From: Cardiocondyla obscurior
Lineage: Eukaryota > Arthropoda > Insecta > Hymenoptera > Formicidae
Direction of reading: 5' to 3'
NCBI RefSeq assembly: GCF_019399895.1
Contig: NC_091866.1
Span: forward strand, 6,679,501-6,743,500
Length of the DNA stretch: 64,000 nt
Shown here one piece after another: positions 11,114 to 21,879 of this stretch. The notes under the pieces were generated by a model, which made no database searches, was not told where the DNA came from, and worked only from the letters and a program-made list of their open reading frames with translations. Position numbers and translations under genes: made by a program. Position 1 is the stretch's first letter; each line of letters begins with the position of its first letter.

Positions 11114-11389
11114 CTTGCATCATAGCAAAGGCGCCTCGGCGATCTTAGCCAGGAGCATAACTATGGTGAAACAAGAATCGGATTAATACAAGAGCCTTGG
11201 CTCATAAATAATGCTGTAAAAGGCTCGGGAGGATGTGGCAAATTATATTATGTCCGCTCAAGCACCAAGCCTAGAACGTGTATTTTGGTCAAAGGACTTA
11301 ATGCAGTTTTAGTTCCACAGGTCAGCGGCGGGGACCAGATGGTGATTCGGATCGGACCTTGCAAAATCGACGGGAGGACTAAGGATATG
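11114..11389 (+). pseudogene. LINE ORF2 endonuclease, N-terminal fragment
   Basis: The sequence after ORF1 encodes NLHHSKGASAILARS and, in a shifted frame, QEPWLINNAV and YVRSSTKPRTCILVKGLNA. This is the expected start of an apurinic-type endonuclease domain: the first strand with a conserved N, then the QEPW metal-binding E. The fragment stops where repeat E begins at 11390, so the catalytic core and the whole RT are absent. Confidence 0.65.
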
Positions 11390-11775
11390 TACAGTGACCG
11401 GCAATAATGGCCTGTCGCACTGCGGCGACGGCGGCTTCCGCGCGTGAAATGGGGTAGTGTGCGTAAGGCCTCACCGCGGATCGCGTACGTGAAACGCGGA
11501 ACGCCAAAAGGAGCGAGAGGACGGGGGAAAATTTGGTGGGAGGCGTTCTCATGCTCTATCCCGCTCGCGACCCGAACGTGTGAGAGAAAAAGCATGAGTG
11601 AACGCTAAGAAATTATTATAGGCGCACAAGGATAGAAATATATCGCAAGAGTACGCTATTAATTCTAGCGTATACTTTAAGACATTTCGCCACTTTTGAC
11701 AACCGAAATTAAATACTCATGTTACTTATATTATAAATATATATTTTTACATTACGTATAATTTAATTTTGGGAT
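11390..11775 (+). repeat. Dispersed repeat E, copy 1
   Basis: GTACAGTGACCGGCAATAAT at 11390 recurs at 32011, and similarity continues for about 380 bases (GGCCTCACCGCGGATCGCGT, AAGCATGAGTGAACGCTAAG, TCTAGCGTATACTTTAA). Copy 2 has an extra piece of about 44 bases near 32245-32288. Not coding; class unknown. Confidence 0.75.
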
Positions 11776-11787
11776 AATTTTTGTTTT

Positions 11788-11834
11788 CTGTCTTGAGAAA
11801 GACAATTTTAAATGCCTTGTCTTTCTCAAGACAG
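11788..11834. repeat. Perfect 18-bp hairpin
   Basis: CTGTCTTGAGAAAGACAA and its exact complement are separated by 11 bases. It abuts the outer end of the large palindrome at 11835 and replaces the terminus expected there from the right arm. Confidence 0.85.
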
Positions 11835-12366
11835 AATATTACGCGAGTAGGTAGGTCTTGGGAAGAGAAATCAAAAAGTCCTATACGGTTTTGCTTAATT
11901 TTTATTCGTAAGCGAAATAAAAATTTATAAAATATTCCGCGAGTGGGAGCGTACCTTTAAGGAGGAGTTAACGTTGCGAGTATAAGCCCGATCCATGCTG
12001 TTTGAAAGACATGAAGAATCGCGCGAGCAACACAAAGGCGACGACGCGTAAGGCGGTGACAAGAACGACGCGCGAGCGATACGAGGCGACAACGCGTAAG
12101 GCGGCTTCAAAAACGACGCGCGAGCGAGACGAGGCGACAATGCGCGCGTGAGGCGAGCCGACGATGTGTGACGAAGCGAGGCGAACGACGACGCGCGAGC
12201 GAGAGGAGATACCAATTTTAATGATATAGATAACGTTACGAATTTAAAATTAAATAATTACACGGAGTAAATATAACTATCTTTTCCTCACCACCTATCA
12301 AGGTAGATAGTACGACGCGTTTTTTTTAGAGTGGTTTCCTCGGTAGGCCTAATCCACTGCAACAAC

Positions 12367-12741
12367 TCAATGCAACAATTGTTCGAAGTGTCTTCCTTGT
12401 ACCTGTAGGCAAAGTTCGGCTCTCCGAACAATTTGTTGCGTTGCACGTTGTGCCATATCGGGCGTCACTGTATCGAAGGCCGCTATAATTGCAGCACGAA
12501 CCTCCTCCACAGTACCTCCACGCACGGGTTCTACTTGAGCTTTTATATGGCCCCAAACAAAATAGTCCAGCACGTTTAGATCCGGTGAACGTGCTGGCCA
12601 GGTAATGGGTCCACCGCGACCCATCCAGCGCCCCGCGAAACGATTATTCAATACCTGTAGTGCGTTGCGCGAAAAATGCGACGAAGCACCGTCCTGCTGG
12701 TAAATTAATCTTAGCCGGACGTTAAGGGGCAGGTTCTCCAA
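12367..12741 (-). pseudogene. DDE-domain half of a DUF4817-type transposase, inverted duplicate
   Basis: An open frame of 124 codons encodes LIYQQDGASSHFSRNALQVL, then RSPDLNVLDYFVWGHIKAQV and a C-terminal tail ending QGRHFEQLLH. This is the second half of a Tc1/mariner-like DDE transposase: the QDGAxxH box has the second catalytic D, and SPDLNxLDYFVWG is the last motif. It duplicates the C-terminal half at 14170-14510 in inverse orientation and has no N-terminal part of its own. Unlike the right copy it has no stop in the QQDGA box. Confidence 0.85.
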
Positions 12742-13292
12742 AAGCGGCGGAAGGTCGTTTTCTAAAAAATATGCATACCACTCCCCATTTAAACGAGGAG
12801 ATAAAAAATACGGTCCAATCTAAAAGTAACAAATAACAGTATTATAAGTTTTGGTTGCATATAAATAAATTAAATTTTTTTTTTAAACTATTTACAATTT
12901 GATCTCCAATTATACCCGCCCACACATGTAGCTACCACCGATACTGGAAAGCGGTGCGCCTAATTGCACGCGGATTCTCTTCAATCCAAAGGTCGAAATT
13001 TTTGGAATTAAAAATCCCATTTGGAGTAAACAATGCTTCGTCCGTCCATAATATGAAATCCGGAAACAACTTATTTTGCCTGCATTGAGCCAAGAATTCT
13101 ACACGTATTTTTTAATTATTATTCTACAATATTTACGTACTTTGAAAATATACGGTATTTTTATTATTATTTAAATATCGGTCGGGCAATTTGTTAGAGC
13201 AGCGCCGAAGATGTTTTTAATTTTTACTTGTTTTTCTCGATTGCCATGTGCCTTGGTAACGTTAATACTTATTGCGTATCTACCGTGCAAAC

Positions 13293-14510
13293 ATGAGTTA
13301 CACAGCGAGTGAATACACGGACATGATAATTTGCTATGGTGCCGCGGGTAAAAGTGCACTAGCCGCAGCGGAACTTTACGCGGAAAAATATCCGGATCGC
13401 GAACATCAATCGTATCGCACAATTATTAGGTGCGTGCAACGAACAAGAGACACGGGATCCGTGGTTCCTCGACAACGTAACGTTGAACGTGCCGTACTTC
13501 GAAACGTTGAAGACGAAGAAGAAATACTTCGCAAATTTGAAAACGATCCAAGAAGCAGTATTCGTCGTGTAGCGCGAGTGCTCGGTTTACCAAAAGCTTT
13601 GGTACATTGCGTTGTCCGAGAAGAAGGGTTGCACCCGTATCATTACCAGCGGGTGCAACAGCTTCTTCCTCGAGATGAAGAACAGCGCGCTATATTCTGC
13701 CAAGGTATTATTCTTTCTGTTACGTATATTTTCAAAGTACGCAAATATTGTAAAATAATAATAAAAAAATACGTGTAGAATTCTTGGCTCAATGCAGGCA
13801 AAATGAGTTGTTTCCGGATTTCATATTATGGACGGACGAAGCATTGTTTACTCCAAATGGAATTTTTAATTCCAAAAATTTCGTCCTTTGGAGTGAAGAA
13901 AATCCGCGTGCAATTAGGCGCACTGCTTTCCAGTATCGGTGGTAGCTACATGTGTGGGCGGGTATAATTGGAGATCAAATTGTAAATAGTTTAAAAAAAA
14001 AATTTAATTTATTTATATGCAACCAAAACTTATAATACTGTTATTTGTTACTTTTAGATTGGACCGTATTTTTTATCTCCTCGTTTAAATGGGGAGTGGT
14101 ATGCATATTTTTTAGAAAACGACCTTCCGCCGCTTTTGGAGAACCTGCCCCTTAACGTCCGGCTAAGATTAATTTACTAGCAGGACGGTGCTCCGCCGCA
14201 TTTTACGCGCAACGTACAACAGGTATTGAATAATCGTTTCGCGGGGCGCTGGATGGGTCGCGGTGGTCCCATTACCTGGCGAACACGTTCACCGGATCTG
14301 AACGTGCTGGATTATTTTGTTTGGGGCCATATAAAAGCTCAAGTAGAACCCGTGCGTGAAGGTACTGTGGAGGAGATTTGTGCTGCAATTATAGCGGCCT
14401 TCGATACAGTGACGCCCGATATGGCACAACGTGCAACGCAACAAATTGTTCGGAGAGCCGAACTTTGCCTACAGGTACAAGGAAGGCACTTCGAACAATT
14501 GTTGCATTAA
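13293..14510 (+). pseudogene. DUF4817-type transposase with one intron, nonsense-mutated
   Basis: ATG 13293 opens a helix-turn-helix domain (YTASEYTDMIICYGAAGKSA, then RTIIRCVQRTRDTGSVV). A GT-AG intron of 74 bp at 13705-13778 removes a stretch with stops and joins FCQ to EFLAQCRQNELFPDFILWTD in frame, which supports the splice. The first catalytic D is in FILWTDEALF. The second half has TAG at 14177 in the Q-Q-D-G box. The frame ends at 14510 with the QGRHFEQLLH tail. The family is recognised from HTH plus DDE_3-like motifs. Inactive as it stands. Confidence 0.75.
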
Positions 14511-15021
14511 GTTGTTGCAGTGGATTAGGCCTACCGGGGAAACCACTCTAAAAAAAACGCGCCGTACTATCTACCTCGATAGGTGGTGAGGAAAAGATAG
14601 TTATATTTACTCCGTGTAATTATTTAATTTTAAATTCGTAACGTTATCCATATCGTTAAAATTGGTATCTCCTCTCGCTCGCGCGTCGTCGTTCGCCTCG
14701 CTTCGTCACACATCGTCGGCTCGCCTCACGCGCGCATTGTTGCCTCGTATCGCTCGCGCGTCGTTCTTGTCACCGCCTTACGCGTCGTTGCCTCGTGTTG
14801 CTCGCGCGTTTTTTCTTGTTTTTCAAACAGCCTGGGTCGGGCTTATACTCGCAACGTTAACTTCTCCTTAAAGGTACGCTCCCACTCGCGGAATATTTTA
14901 TAAATTTTTATTTCGCTTACGAATAAAAATTAAGCAAAACCGTACAGGACTTTTCGATTTCTCTTCCCAAGACCTACCTACTCGCGTAATATTCGACACA
15001 TGGGGTGAGACACCCTGTATA

Positions 15022-15480
15022 CAGGGTGTTCCATACCTCATGACCTACCCGGAAGATATGGGTAGTTCTAATTATTTTCAACAAAAAAGTTTCATACTAT
15101 TTTTTAATTTGGGCGTTTATTTACGAAAAATCAACGTTTGAAAATTTATTATATCTGACCGAGAGCGAGACGATGCGACGACGCGCGGGTGACACGATGC
15201 GAAGACGTGCGAGCGAATTTAAGTACAATCGCATCGTGTCACTCGCGTGTCGTCGCATCGTCTCGCTCGCATGATGTCTTTAACCACGCCTCGCGTATCG
15301 CCGCACCGCTCGCTCGCGCGTCGTCGCATCGTCTCGCTCTCGGTCAGATATAATAAATTTTCAAACGTTGATTTCTCGCAAATAAATTCCCAAATTAAAA
15401 AATGGTATGGGATTTTCTTGTTCAAAATAATTAGAACTATTCATGTCTCCCGGGTGAGTCATGAGGTATGGGACACCCTG
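15022..15480. mobile_element. Foldback MITE 1 (CAGGGTG ends)
   Basis: Long inverted arms: CAGGGTGTTCCATACCTCATGA at the left and the complement at the right, then TTTAATTTGGGCG and AATTTTCAAACGTTGATTT in both arms. It is flanked by TA on both sides. The centre is rich in CGACGCGCGAGCG units. The left TA abuts the end of the previous element, giving a perfect 20-bp palindrome at 15010-15029. Non-coding. A second, truncated copy is at 57326-57640. Confidence 0.8.
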
Positions 15481-15483
15481 TAG

Positions 15484-15805
15484 CCTGTGTAAATATACAG
15501 ATCTTAGGAGATAAATAAAAAGTTCTTTAACGTTTTGAAAAAATCTCAATACTTATTGAAAAAAAAATTAATTTGTCTAGCACAAGAGGACAAGAAAGCT
15601 ATAGATGAGTGAGCGCGATAGGCGACGACGCCATTCGCCTATCGCGCTCACTCATCTATAGCTTTCTTGTCCTCTTGTGCTAGACAAATTAATTTTTTTT
15701 TCAATAAGTATTGAGATTTTTTCAAAACGTTAAAGAACTTTTTTATTTATCTCCCTAAGACCTACCTATCTGTATAGGATTTTACACATGGGCTGAGACA
15801 CCCTG
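15484..15805. mobile_element. Foldback MITE 2, near-perfect hairpin
   Basis: The arms, each about 120 bp (15508-15620 and 15637-15755), are almost exact complements around a loop near CGACGACGCCAT. The right end (GACCTACCTAxCxG...GACACCCTG) matches the right end of the 3.1-kb palindromic transposon, so this is its likely non-autonomous relative. The left tip is shortened. The transcript of this segment would be a long double-stranded hairpin. Confidence 0.8.
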
Positions 15806-15812
15806 TATATAT

Positions 15813-16697
15813 ACACTGCTCAAAAATGATATAGCATAGAAAAATTTTATGCAAAAACTGTCAAACTTTGACTGACGGTAACTCCGCGAAAAATTATCGT
15901 AAAATTATGATTTGTTTTTTAATGAAAGCTTGAAATCTCTACTTTAAGATGCTGTAATTGGATTTTAATTTTGATTCATTTCTACTACGATAACATCTTA
16001 ATATGTGAGAACATGTTTAATGTATTAAAAATTACAAAGTTTAACGAAACGTACGGACTTGCTGTATTTTTTTGGATGGATTGTGTTTGCAAAAACATAA
16101 AGTCTGAACCTTTCTCTTTAATTTAAAAAAAAAGAAAAGTTGCTGCGATTTTTTTTCGCAAAAATACAGCAATTTAAAGTGACCCTTGCATTTTAGCATA
16201 TACCACCGGCATTAGCATTACCTGATGTGCACCACGGGGAGGTTGCTGGTCGGATTTTGCACATTGTTTTTAACGTGCGTGCATGTGCACACACACTTAA
16301 AAACGATTTTTTTCAGGGCCCTATGATGTGCAAAATCTGCTGCTATCTTTACGAAAAAAAATTGCAGCAACTTTTCTATTTTTTTAAATTAAAGAGAAAG
16401 GTTCAGATTTTATGTTTTTGCAAACAGAATCCATCCAAAAAAATGCAGCAAGTCAGTACGTTCCGTTAAACTTTGTAATTTTTAATACATTAAACATGTT
16501 CTCACATATTAAGACGTTATAGTAGTGAAAATGAATTAAAATTAAAATCCAACTACAGCATCTTAAAGTAGAGATTTTAAGCTTTCATTTAAAAAAAAAA
16601 TCATAATTTTACGATAATTTTTTGCGGAGTTACCGTTAGTCAAAATTTGACAGTTTTTGCATAAAATTTTTCTATGCTATATCATTTTTGAGCAGTG
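15813..16697. mobile_element. Foldback MITE 3 (CACTGCTCAAAAATGATATA ends)
   Basis: Terminal inverted repeats of about 370 bp: CACTGCTCAAAAATGATATA at the left and its complement ending AGCAGTG at 16697, flanked by TATATA. Inner portions (CATCTTAATATGTGAGAACA, GTTTAACGxAACGTACG) are also inverted. Tc1/mariner-like TA target. The short ORF inside (16227-16469) is not a convincing gene. Confidence 0.8.
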
Positions 16698-17479
16698 TAT
16701 ATATATGTATATATATATTTGTTTTTTTTAATTTACCTAATATTCACCCCTACATGTGTACAAAATTTCATCAAAATCTGAATTCTCGAATGCGCAACGT
16801 TCTTTTGCGTTAGCAACAAAAAATTCTATAATACTCTTAAATAAAAACCACGTTACTGTTTTATGTAGATAAAGTATGTGAGAAAGAATTTTTGCCAATT
16901 AATTATACATATACGTTTTATTTTTATGTTTTATTTTTATTCGCTTACTTAACTCCGACTATTTGTTAACTTGACATTGAATTATTACATTAATTTTATT
17001 CATTCATTTATGTGTCTGTATTTATAGTAGAAGTAAAAAAAGGAAAATAGATATGTTTACTATTTAATAACAGTTTTCTTTAACTTTAAGTTTTAGCGTA
17101 AGAGCGTGTTCATTTTCTGTTTTATTTTATTTCATTACATGCATAAAACAATTTTTTAATTTATGCTTCGCGCGTTTACGCACATCGGCGCTGTCAACTT
17201 AAACTAAAACGCCACCGCAGTGAAAAGCCACGATTATGACGAAGAAGAGACGTTAGTGAAAACTTGGCGAGATAAGCAGCACATTGTAAGTTTACGAAAA
17301 AGAAAAATAGTTTAGTTGAGTAATAAATATCATAATAAAGATTACACTAAAGTTATTTAAGGCCATCCACTGGCGAAATATAGACACACTGTACAATAGC
17401 GTCAACAAGATATCTATTTAAAAATAGATATATTAAACAATTTGAATCAGAAATTACGTCGTATTACATGTTAAGATAA
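16698..17479. other. AT-rich DNA, nothing recognised
   Basis: AT-rich spacer between MITE 3 and the purine-rich LINE. A short GC-richer patch at 17170-17290 has no identifiable content. Confidence 0.4.
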
Positions 17480-18910
17480 ACTTGATTATTTAAAAGATGT
17501 GCAAATTGACTTTCGTTTCCGATAGCAGAGCGAGTGGTTGTATGCATGAGCGTGTGAGTGCAGAGAAAAAGGTTTTTGGGTGTTAAAAAGAATTTAGAAG
17601 TAAAGGGTGGTGCTGTGGGGATAAAGGGGAAGGTTTTTAAGGAGGGCAAGTGAAGGGAAAGGGTGGAGGTGAGAATAAAAGGAGAAATCTGGGAAAATAC
17701 AAATCGGAGTTTTTTGGAGGTTAGGTTGGTGGTGACAGGGAAAAAACCGAGAGTAAGACAAAGAAAAGGAGGAAGGTAAGGGGGTAAAGGGGAAAGTAAA
17801 AGGTAATAAAGACAAAGAAAAGAAGTTCAGAACAGTTTTGGGAAAATGAGTAAACAGAAGAAGGAAAATGTTGAGATGGGAAAAGAGGAAAAAGGAGAGA
17901 AAAAAACGAAGAAGAAAATGAGAAGGCCGGCAAAAGTGGAAATGTTGATGAGGGAAAGGTTCAATAGCTTACCAATAATGGAAGCATGGAAACAAGAGGA
18001 AAAAAGGAAAGAAAGGCAGGAGGAGAAAGGTGAAGTAGAAGGACTGGAAGGATTTAGAAAAAGCGTGAAAGTATATAGGTCGCCGGTGAAAACAACAGAG
18101 GAGAGTGGTGAAGGAGGAGTAAGTAAGGAAGGCTTTGAGGAAGTTATAAAGGAGATGAGAAGTGGATTCGCAAGGATCCAAGCCCAGATGGAAGAGGTAA
18201 GGAAAATTAAGGTGCAGATCAGGAAGGAAATAGAAGATTTAAAGGCAATATGGAGAAAAGATAGAATTAGAGAAAAAAATAGATGAAATGGAAAAGAGAA
18301 TTGGGGGAAAAAAATATGAGGGAGGTAAAGTGGAAATGCCAGCAGAAATATATGAAAAAGTTTTAGGTTTGGAAGAAAGAACGAGAATGTTAGAAATGAG
18401 AAAAGAAAGGGAAAAGAAAGAATGAAGAAGGAATAATTTAATAATAAGAGGAAAAAAATAAAAAGTGAAGACAAAAAGGCGTTGAAGGAACAAGTGGGAG
18501 AAATATTTGAAGCAATAGGTGTGAAAGCAAAGATAGAAGACGTAAATAAAATAGGAAGAGTGAACAAAGGAGGTTTTGGAATGGTATGGGTAAAGATAAA
18601 AAATTTTAAAGAAAAACTGAAAATATTAAGAGGTAAAGGAAACTGAAAGATAGGACGGAATGGATAGGAGACGATTTGACGGAATATGAAAGAAAAGTGG
18701 AATGGATTATAAAGAGAGAAGCGGATAGACTAAAAAGAGAAGGAAAACAGGTGAAGATAGGCTACAAAAAGATATGGGTAAATAAGGAAATGTGGTTATG
18801 GGACGATTTGAAGGAAGAATTGAGAAAATGGGATGGAGCAAAAGCTTTTGAAACAGAAGGAAATAAAAGGAAGCGGATAATTGTGGATAGAATAAATGCA
18901 AGTTTTTAAA
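17480..18910 (+). pseudogene. Purine-rich LINE: 5' region and ORF1
   Basis: The plus strand is strongly purine-rich. The first open part (17846-18286) encodes a Lys/Glu-rich coiled-coil protein containing MLMRERFNSLPIMEAWKQEE and EVIKEMRSGFARIQAQMEE. After frameshifts a second part (18676-18909) encodes TEYERKVEWIIKREADRLKR and VKIGYKKIWVNKEMWLWDD, the RNA-binding-like C-terminal part of a LINE ORF1. The same ORF1 is found in a decayed copy at 51720-52920. F/S/L-rich ORFs on the opposite strand are shadows. Confidence 0.7.
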
Positions 18911-19933
18911 AAAGGGCGAAGGAAGAGAAGAAAAAGAGTTGGAAAAAAGAGGATAAAAGATAAGGAAGGAGGAAAAGAAAAGGATAAGGAAAAAAATAGA
19001 AATGTGAAAGATAAAGGGGGTAAAAAAAAGAGGGGAAAAAAGGAGAAAGGGAGGAAAAAGGCAGAGACGGAAAATAGGAAAATGAGAAAAGTTTTCTGGA
19101 ATGTGGCAGGAGTAGAAAACAAAGATGAAGATTTCTGGAAGGGCATGGAGAAGTGGGACGTAATTTATATGTGTGAAACATGGTTGGAGGAAAAAAGATG
19201 GAAGGGAATAAGAAGCAGATTGCCGAAGGGTTACAAATGGATAAATAAGGGGGCAGAAAAGAAAAATAAGAAAGGGAGGGCAATGGGGGGAATGTTGATG
19301 GGATGGAAGGAGGATCTGAAAAAAGAAAGAGAAATAGACTTTGAAGATAAGAATGGATTGATAGGGATAAAGATAAGATGTGGGGAAGTATGGTGGAAGG
19401 TAGCGGGGGTATATGTGAATGAAAAGTTAGAAAACATGACAGAGAATATGAGAAACTGGATGGATGAAAAAGAGGAAGGAGTGAGATATTTGATTGGGGG
19501 GGACTTTAATGTGAGAACGAGAGAAAAGGGGGGATTATGAGACGATGAAAATGAGGAAGAAGATAAGGAAGAAAGGAAAAGGAAAACAAAGGATAAAAAA
19601 ATTACAAGGGAAGGAAAAAAATTCTGTAAAGATCTGGAAGAAGCGGGATGGGGAATAATCAATGGAGGTACAAGGGGAGATAAAGAGGGTGAGTGGACAT
19701 ATGTGGGGGGGAAAGGGAAAACAGTGATAGATTATGTGGTTAGTAATGTGGAAACAAAAAGAGAAATAATAGAAATGAAAATGGGGGAGGAAGTGGATTC
19801 AGACCACTTGCCGTTAATAGTGACGATAAAAAGAGAAGAAGGAAAGAGGACAAGTTGTAAGTATGGAAAGAAAAAAAGTACGAGACTAGACTGGAGTGAG
19901 AAGGAAAGGAAAATATTCAAACTGTGGGAATAA
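18896..19933 (+). pseudogene. LINE ORF2 endonuclease domain, one nonsense codon
   Basis: One frame runs from 18896 to 19933 with a single TGA at 19538. A basic linker of about 65 residues is followed by the endonuclease: KVFWNVAGVENKDEDFW, IYMCETWLEEKRW (catalytic E), YLIGGDFNVRTREKGG (GGDFN box), IDYVVSNVET and SDHLPLIVTI (catalytic SDH). These are the canonical motifs of an APE-type LINE endonuclease. The RT that should follow is missing; unrelated sequence begins near 19950 and only the 3' end of the LINE returns at 21075. Confidence 0.8.
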
Positions 19934-19949
19934 ACTTTGGAATGCAACG

Positions 19950-21070
19950 AAATTTAAAACCAATTCTATTTAAAGAACAATAAGTGACTGACACCGGGTG
20001 GGACCGAGCCGGTTACCATCGGGGACCGAGGCGAATAAGCTATATGATTTTATCGATCGAACATCAACGGGTAGAGCTGTTACTAATTAGCTATATGAAA
20101 TTATCGATCTTAAAGTACCCTTCCTCCTTGATTTCAAAAGAGGTGGTGAACCAAGTCTTTAGCGGGGACAAGGGGATCCACATTCTATAAAAGAACGTGC
20201 GAAGAAGCGCGAGCAGTTAGTTAGTTAGTTAGTCAGATAGTCAGTTAATTAATTAATCAATCAATTGTGAAAGAATACAGAGCATTGTGAATGAAGCGAT
20301 TGATGGTCAGAAAGAGTTGTTTGATTCCGATTGAGTTTAAGGAATAATTGAGCGAAAGGATCAAGGAAGTTAAGCTAAAACTTAGAGAAATTGAAAGTAA
20401 AGGATCTTTGGAAAGATTGTGAGAGATTTTAAAAATTAATTGGATATTTAAGGTAAATATTTTATTTAAATAAATTGTTATTTGATAATTGAACTTTAAT
20501 ATTTTATTTTGATGTAACTTGATTTTGGTGTCGGAATTGTTGAATTGAAAAGAGTTGAGTTAAATATTATTTATTCCTTGGAGGTGTTTCTGTAGAACCT
20601 CGCGGACGAAGAGTGTCGCGTTGGGTTTGGTCGCTTCTTTATGGAGCGCGCGCAGAAAGATTTCCGAAGATTTTCTGCTGCCGCTGGTGAATGAATAATT
20701 TAGATTTTGAAATTTCTAATGAAGAAACGCGCCGGTAAACGAGTTCAAATAAAACGACTCCGATACCAGGTCAAGAGAGCCCTTGAAACGAAACAAAATC
20801 CTTTCTCCCTAATCCAGAAATGAAAACAAATAACTGAATTAAATAAACCAAGATATAAATTAATTTTGATTGATTTCCAGATCAATTATCCGAATTTTAA
20901 TATAATTCCTAAAACTGATCCGCGTTTTGTGACTTACAGAAATCTTTATCTTTGTCGGTCCAGACGATTAAAAGCAAAGAAAAAATCTCGCAATCCTTGT
21001 CCGGTCCCGGGTAAAGTTCTTAAATGAATTGACTAAAAAACGGACGAAATAATTACATTTATCAGGACGT
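19950..21070 (+). repeat. LTR-like insert with TATA box
   Basis: A block of different composition separates the LINE endonuclease from its 3' end. It starts near TGACTGACACCGGGTGG (19986), carries TATAAAA at 20186-20192 followed by an (AGTT)n stretch, and ends near GGACGTGACA (21074). Promoter-like layout and TG...CA ends suggest an LTR, but I find no clean target duplication, and the missing LINE RT means this is not a simple insertion. Confidence 0.4.
20186..20192 (+). promoter_or_regulatory. TATA box of the LTR-like block
   Basis: TATAAAAG followed about 25 bases later by the GAGCAGTTAGTTAGTTAG tract. Confidence 0.45.
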
Positions 21071-21074
21071 GACA

Positions 21075-21389
21075 CAAAGGATGGTAAAGTTTAGATTAGG
21101 GAAGGAAATGATAGGAAATAAGTAAGTAATTGGGAAGGGGAGGAGAAGAGAAAATGTAGAATGTGTTTAGAGAAGGACGAGAGGTAAGAACATATATAAG
21201 AGGAGTGTATAGATTGGGGGAATGAGAGAAGCTGGGAGAAGGTGGTGGAGGAAATTTTAGGAGGGGAAAGAAGGAGGGTAGAATGGTTAGAAACACTGGA
21301 ACGGACAAGGGAAAAGATAGGTGTAAATAAAAAACTTAAAGAGGATGAAAAGGAAGAAGAAGTAAAATAAAGAGCGTTGGAAGCAGGGG

Positions 21390-21424
<35 letters not shown>

Positions 21425-21835
21425 GTAATTAATAAGGTAGAAGTGTAAGAAGGCGTAGGTTAAGTTTTAATTTTCAGGATTTGGTATAAAGAAGAAGGAA
21501 GATTGTAAAGATAGAATTAAAATAAAGATAAGGAAATAAGGTAAAGCGACAGTTTTGTAAAGAATTAAAGGTGACGAACAGAAAAGAATGTAAAAACAAA
21601 GGAAGAAATTATATGGAGAAATGAAAGAAATATAGAAATGGAAGAAAGAAGCGGTGAAAAGTGATATTGAATGAAAAGTCTATATAGTTAAGTTAGGATA
21701 TGTTATGTTATGTTTTGTTTAGATGTTGAGTATTATGTTGTTATCTGTTGTATATGTTTATATGTACTGAAAGTTTATGATGTTACGAAAGTCCTCGATG
21801 TACCTCTAAGGAGATAATAAACACCTTATATATAC
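21075..21835 (+). pseudogene. Purine-rich LINE, ORF2 C-terminus and 3' end
   Basis: Decayed coding sequence with a Cys pair (CRMCLEKDER) and downstream EHIY resembles the C-terminal zinc-knuckle region of LINE ORF2, followed by acidic KEDEKEEE-type codons. A (CT)n run lies at 21394-21421. The 3' untranslated part ends near AATAAACACCTTATATATAC (21809-21830), probably the 3' tail. Confidence 0.6.
21394..21421. repeat. (CT)n microsatellite
   Basis: About 14 uninterrupted CT repeats directly after the LINE coding remnant. Confidence 0.9.
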
Positions 21836-21879
21836 AAAGCAATGTTTTACATCATAAACAAGTTATTATAGCAATATCG

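Larger units (their letters stand above)
11835..14993. mobile_element. Large palindromic DNA transposon (DUF4817/DDE type)
   Basis: The left arm (11835 to about 13150) and the right arm (about 13724 to 14993) are inverted copies of roughly 1.3 kb around a central part of about 0.57 kb. Both arms carry the DDE-domain coding half, GCG-rich tandem units (ACGACGCGCGAGCG) and the outer string AATATTACGCGAGTAGGTAG. The right edge ends in GACACCCTG next to TA, like the neighbouring MITEs, so this is the likely autonomous relative of the MITE at 15484-15805. The left terminus is replaced by an unrelated hairpin. Confidence 0.75.
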
